Assembly (NCBI GenBank): GCA_009841225.1
Contig: VXMF01000036.1
Location: 257,825 to 321,824, forward strand
Source of the DNA: Terriglobia bacterium
Lineage (GTDB): Bacteria > Acidobacteriota > Terriglobia > Bryobacterales > UBA6623
Length of the DNA stretch: 64,000 bases
Reading direction: 5' to 3'
In this document: one piece after another, positions 38,530 to 47,624 of the stretch
Layout: each line of letters opens with the position of its first letter
How positions within the stretch are numbered: position 1 is the stretch's first letter
Notes under the pieces: generated by a model
What the model saw: the letters and a program-made list of their open reading frames with translations, nothing else
What the model was told of the DNA's origin: nothing
Database searches by the model: none
Program-made: the position numbers and the translations under genes

Positions 38530-40310
38530 CCTCCGGCGCGACGCACGAGGGCGACCCAGTCCGTGGCGGCATCGCCGGGCGCCGGCCCGAGTCGAACCAT
38601 TCCCGGTCCGGACACGGCGACGCCATCGGCCAAAGGTCCCCCTGCGGCCGGGTCGAACCAAGACACTTCGAAGTCGCCCTCGTTGCCTTCCAAGTCGAAG
38701 CTTGCGCTTCCACCGGAGGGAATGTAGACGGCATAGATTTCGCCGGACTTTGCAAGCACATACACCCCACTGCTTTGCGCGAGCTGATCAGCTGGGAGCA
38801 TTTCTTGAAACGGTAGGTGCTCGTGGAAGAACTCGAGCGCATTGCGGGTCATCGACCAGATCTGAGACCGGGAGCGAAAGTCCTCAAGGTTGAGGTCGTT
38901 GTGGGGATACATGTACCCGAAGTACCATTCGATCCCCCAGCTTCCCGCCATGAGAGTTGCCCAGAGATGGTCGCGACGCTCGTCGTGCCGGGACTCGTCT
39001 GCCGAGTCGGGTGCCACGCCGTCGCGTCCCGTCCGTTGCTCGTCGAAGGACACCAGCCATGGTCTGCCGGCCTCGCGGGACCTGCGCATCCATTCGATGA
39101 GCGCGGTGTGGACAACCGGGTCTTCTCGGATCTGCATTGACGCGCCTTCGAAATCCTCGAACCCGAGCAAGGGCGCGTAGTGCCTTTCGTGATGTTCGAC
39201 GGTTGCGTGAGTGTGCATGACAACGGGGTGATCGTACGGGTCCAGGTGGCGCAGAGCGGACGCATGGGCTTTGCGCTGCTCGGTGGAATTCGTGTTTTCC
39301 TCCCCGAGGTTCCAGATCAGAGCGGAATGGTGAGCGAAACGGGCCACGAGTTCTCGGTAGTAGAGCTTGCGGTCAGGCCCTAGATCGCCATCGTCGAGCA
39401 GGTGGTCGTTCTCCGTCTCCGCCGTGACAACGTGCAGCAGGATTCCCAGCCGGTCAGCGTGCGAGAAGACAATTTCCCACTGCTCGAGCTTGCTCACGTC
39501 GAATCGATCAAAGGTTGCGGGGTCGATCCACGGCCAAGTGTCGTCGCCGTCGCCGGTTACGTTCTGTGGCAGGAAGTAGATCGAATTCACCCCCTGCGAG
39601 GCCAGATAATTGAGCGCCCCGATCAACCCTTTGCCCTTGCCGTCCTGCCAAGAGGGATCGCCCTCGCGCCAGTCGCGGAGGTGCGGCTCGTAGCGGTGCA
39701 AGAATGCCTCGCGGCGCCCTGTCTCGGCATCGCGGTCGCGAGTTCCATCGAAGTCTGCGTAGGCCAGCAGGTTCTCCGGGCTGTCCGCGCCGCCCTTGAG
39801 GAAATAGCTACCGTCGCCGGCGAACCTCGGGTAGCGCTCTCCGACGTACTCGAGTCGTCCGCGTGAGCGGAAGTCGGAAGGCTGCTTGTCGGAGGCGGCA
39901 ACCATGAACTCGCCCCTCGCTCCGTCGAATGCCGTCGGCTGGCCGGCTGCGGGATCGTCGGAGAGTGCGACCCCTGGGCCTGTTCGAAACGATGCGCGGT
40001 AGCGCCAGGTTCCCTCGGCGTTAGGAGCGAAACGTACCAGCCACTTCGAACCCGACTCAGCGGATGTCTCCGCGGACTGACCATCGGCGGCGAAAAAGCC
40101 GGGCACGACTAGTTCGCCGGCAGGTCCGGTGAACGTCACGTCCAAGCGATAGTCCGTGAAAGGATTCGGATCGCTCGTTTCGGAGGTTTCGGGCCCGTCG
40201 AAAGCAAGCGTGAGCGTGTGCCAGATCTGGAGCTCGCCCGAGACGTCTGCCCTTGGTCCGCCGCAACCCGCGACGACGAGCACGAGACTGAATGGAATCC
40301 ACGTTCGCAC
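38526..40310 (-). CDS. DUF5060 glycoside-hydrolase-like lipoprotein
   Basis: 594 aa with a lipoprotein signal (MRTWIPFSLVLVVAGCGG; Cys 16). A DUF5060 beta-sandwich comes first (about 24-110, ELQIWHTLTLAFDGP ... PNAEGTWRYRASF), then a TIM barrel. Its two carboxylates are plausibly the Glu in ALIWNLGEENTN (strand 4) and the Glu in WLVSFDEQR (strand 7), as in clan GH-A glycosidases. The last ~90 residues (SGVYVLAKSGEIYAVYIPSG ... FEVSWFDPAAGG) form the 'putative collagen-binding' sandwich that often ends DUF4038/DUF5060 proteins. Likely acts on plant or algal polysaccharide at the cell surface. Substrate not predictable. Confidence 0.87.
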   Translation of the reverse strand: MRTWIPFSLVLVVAGCGGPRADVSGELQIWHTLTLAFDGPETSETSDPNPFTDYRLDVTFTGPAGELVVPGFFAADGQSAETSAESGSKWLVRFAPNAEGTWRYRASFRTGPGVALSDDPAAGQPTAFDGARGEFMVAASDKQPSDFRSRGRLEYVGERYPRFAGDGSYFLKGGADSPENLLAYADFDGTRDRDAETGRREAFLHRYEPHLRDWREGDPSWQDGKGKGLIGALNYLASQGVNSIYFLPQNVTGDGDDTWPWIDPATFDRFDVSKLEQWEIVFSHADRLGILLHVVTAETENDHLLDDGDLGPDRKLYYRELVARFAHHSALIWNLGEENTNSTEQRKAHASALRHLDPYDHPVVMHTHATVEHHERHYAPLLGFEDFEGASMQIREDPVVHTALIEWMRRSREAGRPWLVSFDEQRTGRDGVAPDSADESRHDERRDHLWATLMAGSWGIEWYFGYMYPHNDLNLEDFRSRSQIWSMTRNALEFFHEHLPFQEMLPADQLAQSSGVYVLAKSGEIYAVYIPSGGSASFDLEGNEGDFEVSWFDPAAGGPLADGVAVSGPGMVRLGPAPGDAATDWVALVRRAGG

Positions 40311-40500
40311 GGGTCGATTCTAGCTGCAATGAAGCTGAAAGAAGAAACCGTAGGGGCGTTCCTGCTTGGTTGAGCCCCACGTAGGAGCTCGAAAGGGGAG
40401 TGGTAGCATGATCCTTCGCGTCCTGGGCCTTGTAGGCTCGGACACTCGTATTCTCCCGAGGCGCGTTCGATCCGAACCCCCAATCCAAGCTAGCTAGTCT

Positions 40501-41982
40501 ATGTTGAACGTCCGGACCAGCCAGAACGATCCGATTCGGATCGACGCAGTCAGTCCCGGTGATGGCTACGGCCGAATCGGCATCACCCTATGCCCGGGCA
40601 AGAAGGACGCTCATGCGTGGAGAGGGCCGGCGGACCGCGACCTAGGACTGGATCTCGATGAGGTTCAGCGCTGGGGAGCGACGGCTGTGATTAGCTTGAT
40701 CACGAACGAGGAGATTGACTTCTTGCAGGTGCGTGGGCTTCGCGAGGCCGTTGAGGAACGGCATTTGGAGTGGTGGCAACTGCCGATCCCTGACGTAAAT
40801 CCGCCCGGGTCCGACTTTGAGCGTGGTTGGAGGATCGCGGGCGAGGCGATCCGCGACCGATTACGCATGGGATTTGACGTGCTCGTCCACTGCAGGGGCG
40901 GTTTGGGTCGCGCTGGTACGGTTGCGGCCCGTCTGCTCATTGAACTGGGAGAGAGCCCGGACTCTGCGATCCGCAAGGTGCGCAAGGCACGGTCGGGCGC
41001 CATTCAGACGACCGGGCAGGAACGCCACATACAGCGCTGTGAACCGCCGACGTCACCCGCTCCTTCGACAACCCAAGAGAGCGTTCGGGACAGGGCGATG
41101 GGGGCCTTGCTCGGACTTGCGGTGGGCGATGCTCTTGGAACGACTCTGGAATTCCAAAGTCGAGACAAGACGCCTAGGATCGTCGACATCACTGGCGGCG
41201 GGCCGTTCCAACTTCGGCCCGGTTGCTGGACTGACGACACGGCCATGGCGCTGGCTCTCGCTGACAGCTTGCTGGCATCGGAAAGCGTCGACTGCCGGGA
41301 CCTGATGGACCGATTCGTGGCGTGGTGGCGGAACGGGGATTACTCGTGCACGGGCCGCTGCTTCGACATCGGGATCACGACCCGGAATGCGCTTGAGCGC
41401 TACCTCCACGCAGGGGACCCCCTTGCCGGTTCGACCGATCCGGCTACGGCGGGAAATGGCTCGCTGATGCGGTTAGCCCCGGTCGCCCTGCGCTTCTGGA
41501 ACGACCGCGACAGGCTGGACTATGCTGCTGCCCAACAATCCCGGACGACGCATGCGGCCGAGGAAGCAGTGGATGGCTGCCGCGCGTTCGCCGAGCTGCT
41601 TGCAGATGCGATTTCTGGCAGACCCCGCCGAGAGGTCCTCGCTCCCAGACCGTTCGATGGCGCTCCAGCCATAGCCAAGATCGTCGACGGCAGCTGGCGC
41701 GGCCGCGCAAGGAGGGATATCCGGTCCAGCGGCTATGTCGTCCATACGCTCGAGGCCGCCATGTGGTCAGTCGCGCGCACTGCCAACTTTCGCAATGCCG
41801 TCCTGCTAGCTGCCAACTTGGCCGACGACGCCGATACGGTGGCGGCGGTGACGGGCCAATTGGCCGGTGCTATCTACGGGCTCTCCGGCATTCCGACGGA
41901 CTGGCTGGAGCGGATCGCTTGGAAGGACCGGCTCCTCGACGCAGCGGATCGCCTGGCAGAACCGTTGCCAAACGTCGCGTGA
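40501..41982 (+). CDS. Tyrosine/dual-specificity phosphatase - ADP-ribosylglycohydrolase fusion
   Basis: 493 aa in two domains. Residues ~15-180 are a cyclin-dependent-kinase-inhibitor-3-like phosphatase with general acid D98 (LPIPDVNPPG) and the P-loop H130-C131-R-G-G-L-G-R137. A 14-residue Pro/Ser/Thr linker (~181-194) follows. Residues ~196-490 are a DraG/ARH-type ADP-ribosylglycohydrolase: GALLGLAVGDALG, the metal site T244-D-D246, GNGSLMRLAP, and the second metal site NLADDADTVAAVTGQLAGA. All catalytic residues look intact. The second domain removes ADP-ribose from a protein, nucleic acid or small molecule; the first removes a phosphate, possibly from the same target. No ADP-ribosyltransferase is in the window. 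The gene stands alone with a 190-base upstream gap. Confidence 0.9.
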   Translation: MLNVRTSQNDPIRIDAVSPGDGYGRIGITLCPGKKDAHAWRGPADRDLGLDLDEVQRWGATAVISLITNEEIDFLQVRGLREAVEERHLEWWQLPIPDVNPPGSDFERGWRIAGEAIRDRLRMGFDVLVHCRGGLGRAGTVAARLLIELGESPDSAIRKVRKARSGAIQTTGQERHIQRCEPPTSPAPSTTQESVRDRAMGALLGLAVGDALGTTLEFQSRDKTPRIVDITGGGPFQLRPGCWTDDTAMALALADSLLASESVDCRDLMDRFVAWWRNGDYSCTGRCFDIGITTRNALERYLHAGDPLAGSTDPATAGNGSLMRLAPVALRFWNDRDRLDYAAAQQSRTTHAAEEAVDGCRAFAELLADAISGRPRREVLAPRPFDGAPAIAKIVDGSWRGRARRDIRSSGYVVHTLEAAMWSVARTANFRNAVLLAANLADDADTVAAVTGQLAGAIYGLSGIPTDWLERIAWKDRLLDAADRLAEPLPNVA

Positions 41983-42014
41983 GCGTGGCCTCGAATGGGC
42001 GGAGCGGTCGCCGA

Positions 42015-43868
42015 CTAGTCTCCTGAGGCCATTGCGGCGCTAGGTTCGGGAGTCGCGGAAGGCTCTGGCAGGGCGGCGGAGCGTACGGGGCTCTCCTCTG
42101 CCATTGCACCCGTACTCTCGTTCACAATCACCCGGAGCGGATCGACGGGCAAGGCATGCTCGTCGCGAATGCGGGATGTCCCATAAATGTGGAACGGCTG
42201 CGCATCGTTCATTCGAGCCACTTCTTCAAGCGTCTGCTTTCGATGCTTAGGGATCAGGCGAGGGGGCTCCGCCTTGTCGTTGGGCTCCCGATCCCAGTTC
42301 AGGTACAGATGCTGCGACAGCTTCTCTTCGGATTCGCCTGCGAAGCGCATCGCCGGCCACTTGAACGATGGCCCGTGAACGTGCTTTCCGCGAAGGTGGT
42401 AGAACACCTTGGTGCCGATGCTGAAATATTTCCTCGACCGTTCGCGCATTTCGCCGAAATCGCGGCTCTGCTTCCATGCGGTCATGATGAATTCCCACTG
42501 AAGCTGGGTGAGCTCGCGGGCCTTCATCGCATGCCCGGAGGCCATGCGGGTGTCTTCCAGCGGGGTGAAGATCGAAGGCACGTACAGGATCTTGTTGTTC
42601 TTCAACCGGTGCAAGAGCTCTAGCGACTGCTTGATGTCGTCGTCGGTCTCGTTCGGCAAGCCGACGATGAACGTATACACCGGAAACCAGTTGTTGTCGT
42701 TGAGGATGTTCGTGCCTTCGACGACGATTTCCTGCCAGTCCTGAATGTCGAAGGGAAGTGCCTTGCCCGACATGGTGAGCGCTGCCAAGCGTGGCGAACC
42801 GGTCTCGATGCCGATCAAGGGAGCCAGGAATCGTTTGTCGGGGTGGGTAGAGTTCCGATTCTGGAGCGCACTCTTGCTGAGCAGCACCTTCGACAGGTCG
42901 CGGACCAGACCGGGATTCACTACCGCCGGTGCGATCGTGGCGTGCGAGAGCGGGAGATAGTCTACGCCCGGTTCCTCGGCGATCGAGCCGTAGAAATTGA
43001 GCAACTGATTGGGATTGGGTACATAGAATGGGGCGGATGCCCCATAGATGAAGACATCCTCGGAGACCGGGAAGATGATGCGCCCGCCGTTGGATGTGTT
43101 CGCCCTCACGGCCGACAGGACATCGGGCATGGGCACCGAGATGCGTGTTTCCAGGGTGGGCGAGCAAAATGCGCACTGCCTGCCGCAGCCTCGGGTCATT
43201 TCGACGATGCCGTATGTGGACCGTCTCCGCGGGATGACCAAGTTCTCGATGGACGGCTCGGGCGCGGCGACGGTCGGGGGCAGGTCGCGGCCGTCCTCGG
43301 CCATTTGAAACACCTCTAGAATTCTCGATTCCGCCCTCCCGTTGATCACGCAGTCGATTCCGAGCCTCTCGCGGGAGTCGGTCTTGTCGATCTGCCAGGC
43401 GCCGGCCCCTCCCACGATGACCTTGGGCCTGTGCTTTCGAATCGCAGGGTGCTGGTATACCCGCTCGGACTCTGCAGCGTTAATGGGGCGTGCCGAGGAT
43501 CCGAAAATGTTCGAATACACGCCAGTAGAGAACGCTGTTCCGATCGGGTTGTGCGCACCGACACCGACCGCTACCGTGCGACGTCCCACGAAGGTTCCCA
43601 GGTCGTCGGGATAGCAGACCACCACATCGTCATCCGGGTATGCCCTCCGCAGCACCTCCTCCGCGACACGCACACCGTAGGTCATCACCTTGGCGCTGCC
43701 GTCCGCGTTCCGAGGCTGGTCGAATTTGTTCTTGTAGAAGAATCGCGGAACGAACTGCGCCGGTGCGGACGCGTACATCATCTGCTTCCACGGGCTAAAT
43801 GCCTGCTCCGTGCTTTCGGTATCCGGAGCCGTCAGGACGAATTTCACACCGTCGGAATGGAACGCCAT
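42015..43868 (-). CDS. Large B12-type radical SAM protein, unknown reaction
   Basis: About 617 aa from ATG 43868 (MAFHSDGVKFVLTAPDTEST). The N-terminal half (~1-210) looks like a modified B12-binding Rossmann domain (VVVCYPDDLGTFVG, VGVGAHNPIG, KVIVGGAGAWQI). The radical SAM cysteines are C228-G-R-Q-C232-A-F-C235. Features downstream are PLIGIETGSPRLAAL, YTFIVGLPNETDDDIKQSLEL and FTPLEDTRMASGH, the usual SAM-barrel strands. A basic region near the end is followed by a Pro/Ser/Ala-rich tail (LPEPSATPEPSAAM). I do not recognise the subfamily. It converges on the phosphatase/ADP-ribosylglycohydrolase gene with a 32-base gap, and no partner gene shares its strand closely. Confidence 0.85.
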   Translation of the reverse strand: MAFHSDGVKFVLTAPDTESTEQAFSPWKQMMYASAPAQFVPRFFYKNKFDQPRNADGSAKVMTYGVRVAEEVLRRAYPDDDVVVCYPDDLGTFVGRRTVAVGVGAHNPIGTAFSTGVYSNIFGSSARPINAAESERVYQHPAIRKHRPKVIVGGAGAWQIDKTDSRERLGIDCVINGRAESRILEVFQMAEDGRDLPPTVAAPEPSIENLVIPRRRSTYGIVEMTRGCGRQCAFCSPTLETRISVPMPDVLSAVRANTSNGGRIIFPVSEDVFIYGASAPFYVPNPNQLLNFYGSIAEEPGVDYLPLSHATIAPAVVNPGLVRDLSKVLLSKSALQNRNSTHPDKRFLAPLIGIETGSPRLAALTMSGKALPFDIQDWQEIVVEGTNILNDNNWFPVYTFIVGLPNETDDDIKQSLELLHRLKNNKILYVPSIFTPLEDTRMASGHAMKARELTQLQWEFIMTAWKQSRDFGEMRERSRKYFSIGTKVFYHLRGKHVHGPSFKWPAMRFAGESEEKLSQHLYLNWDREPNDKAEPPRLIPKHRKQTLEEVARMNDAQPFHIYGTSRIRDEHALPVDPLRVIVNESTGAMAEESPVRSAALPEPSATPEPSAAMASGD

Positions 43869-44133
43869 CGCTAGGAAATCACCCGTTTCGTCTCGTATTT
43901 TCTGATTGTAAAGCCCGTTTCGGCGATGAGCGGGACGCACTGCGCCGGGGTCGCAAGGCTCTGGCGGGGACAAGCTTCGGTCAATGGTCCAACCCGACGC
44001 GCTTGAGCGGGCTGAAGAGCCGTTCCCGGCGCCGGTCAACCTCCGAAGCGTGAAATGCCATGATGGAGGTCAAGACATGCTGGTCAGTCTCTCGAAGGAG
44101 ACCGGACCGGTCGCTTGATCGGGAAGAGAGTGG

Positions 44134-44595
44134 ATGAAACTTGAATTCGGAACGACCCAACTGCAAGAGCAGCCTTACCTAGGGATTCGTGCCAAGACAA
44201 CGATAGACAAGCTTGGCGCGATCATGGGGCCGCTGTTCGGGGAGGTCTACGCCTACATCCAGCAGTGCGGGCAGCAGCCCGCTGGAATGCCGTTCTCGAT
44301 CTACCATTCGATGGACGGTAACGCCGTCGAACTCGAGTGCGGGATGCCCGTGGGGTCACAGATGGACGGCACGGCTCGCGTCCAACCCGGTCAGCTTCCC
44401 TGCGGGACGATGGCCACCGTCACGCACACGGGTCCGTACGACGGCTTGCCGAACACTTGGGCGGCATTGACGGAGTGGATGAGGTCGCAGGGCCTCGAAG
44501 CTGCCGGGGCACCTTGGGAAGTTTACGTCACCGATCCTGGCGCCGAGGCGGACCAGTCCAAGTGGCGCACTGACATCTTCTTCCCTGTTCGCTGA
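44134..44595 (+). CDS. GyrI-like / AraC effector-binding domain protein
   Basis: 153 aa. The SHV-fold repeat is visible: QEQPYLGIRAKTTIDKLGAIM at the start, a central MPFSIYHSMDGNAVELECGM and GTMATVTHTGPYDGLPNTWA, and the C-terminal WEVYVTDPGAEADQSKWRTD with IFFPVR. The GPYDxL motif and the terminal Asp-Pro-ending strand are classic for GyrI-like small-molecule-binding domains. It has no DNA-binding domain, so it is probably a stand-alone ligand binder or hydrolase of the SBM type. A purine-rich GGAAGAGAG lies just before the ATG. Confidence 0.87.
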   Translation: MKLEFGTTQLQEQPYLGIRAKTTIDKLGAIMGPLFGEVYAYIQQCGQQPAGMPFSIYHSMDGNAVELECGMPVGSQMDGTARVQPGQLPCGTMATVTHTGPYDGLPNTWAALTEWMRSQGLEAAGAPWEVYVTDPGAEADQSKWRTDIFFPVR

Positions 44596-44620
44596 TCCGG
44601 CCTAGTCCTGGCCCCGGGGA

Positions 44621-46141
44621 TCAGGCCATGTCCAGAGCCTTGCGAGCGCGTACGACTGCCGCCGAATTCCGGTCAGCAGGGCCCTGCAGATAGTACGTAG
44701 ACGTGGCCAGCATGTGCGGGCGCCAGGCCGGGCTCACCAGCTCGAGATCCTCGAAGACGGCAGCGGCGTACTTGAATCGATGCGATTCCTCGGCTTTGTG
44801 GAACAGGATGTTGCGGGCCATGCGGGAGAACTCCGTCAGGTCTTGGTGATCCATCGCGTAGCCGATGGCCTTCCGCGCAGCCTCATCGGTATCCGACCCG
44901 AGTTGCTCGAGAATCGCGGCCACTTCATCACCGCCGTTCCCAGACGCATCGGCCCGCTCAAGCTTGCTGAGATCCAGATCCCTCATCTGGTCGTTCCGTG
45001 ACATGTAGCGCGCGAACTGGCCCATCCACCCGACACCCTGCAGCAGAAGGTACAGGCGCGTTTCGGCATCGCTAGACATCCGGAAAGCGTAGTGCAGGGC
45101 ATTTGCGGAAGTCACACAATGAACGCCGAGAATTCCCGGCAATCTCAGCATCAGATCGCCCGCCGCCAGGTGAATGCCGTCCCAGGCGTCGCGAGAGCTC
45201 GCCTTTCCTTTCGCCAGCATGTCCGCGACCTCGGTGCTGGCTGCGAGCGGCTCGGCGCTCCGCACGGCCTCCAGCACGCCGCGGGCCGGCGAGGTGTCGG
45301 CCGATTCCGTCGAGATCCAGTCGGGCGGCAGCCTCGCCAGCGATTTTCTTGCTAGCTCCGCGTTCGTGGTGTGGGACTGGTCCTCGAAACTGTAGCCGTT
45401 CATGCGCCTGTCCGGCCCGAAATCCAGCAGTCCTAGGATCAGCGACCGCAGTGCCGGTTCGGCGTGCCGCCAGCCAATCGCCTGTAGCGTCCGCCACGTG
45501 CTGGCGGTGAAGATCGCCTTATGCCCGATGTTGCGGTAGTCTCGTGCGCCATACCGCCACAAGCCCTCGATGACTTCGTGCCCTCCTTTCGTGCGGGCTA
45601 GGGCCGTGACGGCGCGGTCCGCCCTCTCCTCGTCCCAGGATTCCATGGCTGCGTGGAATTCTGCCCAGGCCTTGCTCGCCGCGGGCAACGGGCCCTTGGG
45701 CTTGCGCAGCTGGAAGTCACCCTCGTCGACGTCGCGCTGTTGCGACTGCTTGAAGTAGTCCAGGGCCCACAGCAAAGGCAGCAGCCGCTCGCGATGGGGC
45801 GCGTCTAGGCTCAGCTGGTTGGCGGAGTGCAGCACGAAGACGCAATGGAACTTGAATCCCGGTGGTTGCGGGCTGACATTCCGAATGCCGGCTAGGAAAA
45901 GGGCCGACAACAGCTCGCGGTACGAGAGTCCCGTGTTCAGTCGTCCTGCGACGACTTCGATGCAGTCGCTGCGTGGGGTCTCTTCGATCAGGCGGACGAG
46001 TGGCTCGATATCGGAACCGAAGCGGACGATGTCCGACGCGACTGCGTGGTCCGCGGCTAACGAGGTCCCGGCCTGCCAGAGGGATCCCGAAACGATCGAC
46101 CCGGTTCCCGCGAGGCTCTTGATTGCTTCCCTACGGTTCAT
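44621..46141 (-). CDS. Tat-exported helical protein, family not recognised
   Basis: 506 aa with a twin-arginine signal (MNRREAIKSLAGTGSIVSGS). The remainder is predominantly alpha-helical, with Trp- and His-rich segments: FHCVFVLHSANQLSLDAP, RNIGHKAIFTASTWRTLQAI, WDGIHLAAGDLMLRLPGILG, VHCVTSANALHYAFR. Pairs of His (KFHCVFVLH, GIHLAAG, GVHCVTSANALH) are spaced as if to bind metal or haem. I know no function for it; similar proteins occur in organisms that carry many Tat substrates. It stands alone, with its start downstream of the dyad at 46205-46228 on the reverse strand. Confidence 0.8.
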   Translation of the reverse strand: MNRREAIKSLAGTGSIVSGSLWQAGTSLAADHAVASDIVRFGSDIEPLVRLIEETPRSDCIEVVAGRLNTGLSYRELLSALFLAGIRNVSPQPPGFKFHCVFVLHSANQLSLDAPHRERLLPLLWALDYFKQSQQRDVDEGDFQLRKPKGPLPAASKAWAEFHAAMESWDEERADRAVTALARTKGGHEVIEGLWRYGARDYRNIGHKAIFTASTWRTLQAIGWRHAEPALRSLILGLLDFGPDRRMNGYSFEDQSHTTNAELARKSLARLPPDWISTESADTSPARGVLEAVRSAEPLAASTEVADMLAKGKASSRDAWDGIHLAAGDLMLRLPGILGVHCVTSANALHYAFRMSSDAETRLYLLLQGVGWMGQFARYMSRNDQMRDLDLSKLERADASGNGGDEVAAILEQLGSDTDEAARKAIGYAMDHQDLTEFSRMARNILFHKAEESHRFKYAAAVFEDLELVSPAWRPHMLATSTYYLQGPADRNSAAVVRARKALDMA

Positions 46142-46462
46142 TCGACATGAATCCTACCGTATGGCCGCCCTCATGGAAACAGGTACAAGGCCGAGTTCGA
46201 GAGGCTTCTTGCCAGAAAATGCAGGAAATTCGCGCCGCCCCATGAAGATAGGCCCGCTGTGCGCCCGGGTTCCAGGGAATCGGGAATGAGTACGTCCGAC
46301 CGATTCGGATTGCGAACGGTGCGATCGCCCGGCCGCAAGCGGTGGCTCAGCCCTAGCTGCCAATGTCGGGAGGGTACGCGGACTCAGCCGCGACGCGATT
46401 GACAAGGACCGTGCCGTGCCATCGGGACGTTCCGCCGGCCGCGTATCGTGGGTGCCTGCTGC
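46142..46462. other. 321-base intergenic region
   Basis: Lies between the start of the Tat protein (minus) and the end of the cytochrome gene (minus). No credible gene or remnant was found. It contains the conserved dyad-like element at 46205-46228 and otherwise only GC-rich sequence with short frames. Confidence 0.5.
46205..46228. promoter_or_regulatory. Dyad element resembling that at 30584
   Basis: CTTCTTGC (46205-46212) and GCAGGAAA (46221-46228) pair at six of eight positions around CAGAAAAT. Over 22-23 bases it matches the 30587-30608 element at all but about four positions: TTCTTGCC, GAAAA, GC and GAAATT are shared in the same order. It lies about 65-90 bases before the start of the Tat protein gene. 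Possible shared operator. Confidence 0.33.
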
Positions 46463-47596
46463 TCAGCGCGGACCTGCCTCGCTTGCGTCGCGCGGCCGGA
46501 GGGGATTATCGGGGTCGTAAACGCCGATCCAGTGGTTCGTAAACCGCAGTTCGTCCTGCGGCCGCACTGCTGGCATGTGGCACGACGAGCACGCCCGGCC
46601 GGCAGCCCGGCGGCATACCGGTGCCGGCGGCGCACCGTTCTCGTGACAGTCGAGGCAGAGCCGGCTGTCGCGAGCCGTCTCCGCTGACAGCGGCCCGTGC
46701 GGATCGTGGCACCGCATGCATGTGAGCGGTTGGCCGCCGGGTTGCAGACAGGCGCTCCGCGCGAGATAGACGGGCTGGTGCCGGACGTTCCAGGGATCGC
46801 TCCAATCGATGACCTGGCCGGACGACGCCGGCGGTCTGTGGCAGTCGCCGCAGTATTCGAGCAGCTCGCCGCCGGGCAGTCGCGCCGGATTCCTGATGAC
46901 GGCTCTGGCCTGCTCGAGTTCGCCGGAAGCCACTGCCTGGACATGACTGCGGCCTGGACCGTGGCATGCCTCGCAGCGGACCCCCAACTCGCGCGGCCGC
47001 AGCGTGAACCCGTCTCCGAGCGCCAGAGGCCCGGTCGAATGGCACTGGAAGCAGCGCATGATCGAGGGCTGCGGGCCGAAAGTCTCGTAGTACACACCCA
47101 GTGCTTCCTCGGCTCCCCGGGCCGGAACCTCGCGATGCCCCGGCGTTGTCCCCAGCGAACCGTTTGCCGAGTAGTAGCTGAAGTGATGCTCGACATATCG
47201 AACCTCGTCGACCTGGCCGACAAAGGTGACCGCCTGTTCGCCCGCGCCGAACGCCCATTCCAGGAGAGCGTCGATTCGCTGCTCTTGGGCCGTGATCTCC
47301 ACGCGGAGACCACCCTCGTCGGCGCGATACGAGTACTTCGAGCCACCCGCCCGTACCAGCGATCCCGAAGGCGCGAACGACGGCGCGGCCGGATGATCGG
47401 CTGTCGGATGCAGCGAGAGAGCGTGGCCGCTAGCTGATTGCGTCGCGAACTCTTGGGCGTGGCAGGCCGCGCACGCATCCGCCCCCAAGTAGGACTCAGG
47501 GGAGTGATCGAAGACGTCCAATGGCTGGGCCAACAGCGGAAGCGCTGCCGATGCGAGCCACGGCAGCGTCCATTTCAGCGCTCGTTTTCTAGGCAT
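46463..47596 (-). CDS. Exported seven-haem cytochrome c (c554/c-prime type)
   Basis: About 377 aa from ATG 47596 (MPRKRALKWTLPWLASAALP, a Sec signal ending near LLAQ). Seven CxxCH haem sites are visible in order: CAACH, CFQCH, CEACH, CGDCH, CMRCH, CLDCH and CSSCH. The opening GADACAACHAQEFATQSASG is typical of the cytochrome c554-like proteins of Acidobacteriota and Planctomycetota. The C-terminus has a further His (TNHWIGVYDP) that may be a distal ligand. Likely a periplasmic electron carrier or oxidoreductase; the partner is unknown. Its start is only 28 bases from the divergent propeller gene, so the two promoters must overlap the genes' 5' ends. Confidence 0.92.
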   Translation of the reverse strand: MPRKRALKWTLPWLASAALPLLAQPLDVFDHSPESYLGADACAACHAQEFATQSASGHALSLHPTADHPAAPSFAPSGSLVRAGGSKYSYRADEGGLRVEITAQEQRIDALLEWAFGAGEQAVTFVGQVDEVRYVEHHFSYYSANGSLGTTPGHREVPARGAEEALGVYYETFGPQPSIMRCFQCHSTGPLALGDGFTLRPRELGVRCEACHGPGRSHVQAVASGELEQARAVIRNPARLPGGELLEYCGDCHRPPASSGQVIDWSDPWNVRHQPVYLARSACLQPGGQPLTCMRCHDPHGPLSAETARDSRLCLDCHENGAPPAPVCRRAAGRACSSCHMPAVRPQDELRFTNHWIGVYDPDNPLRPRDASEAGPR

Positions 47597-47624
47597 CGGC
47601 GCGCTGGCGACGTATCGTAGGACT

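Noticed and set aside
43981..44166. Short reverse frame starting near MAFHASEVD, resembling the MAFHSDGV start of the radical SAM protein
   Set aside because: Only four residues agree and the frame has no further similarity; treated as chance.
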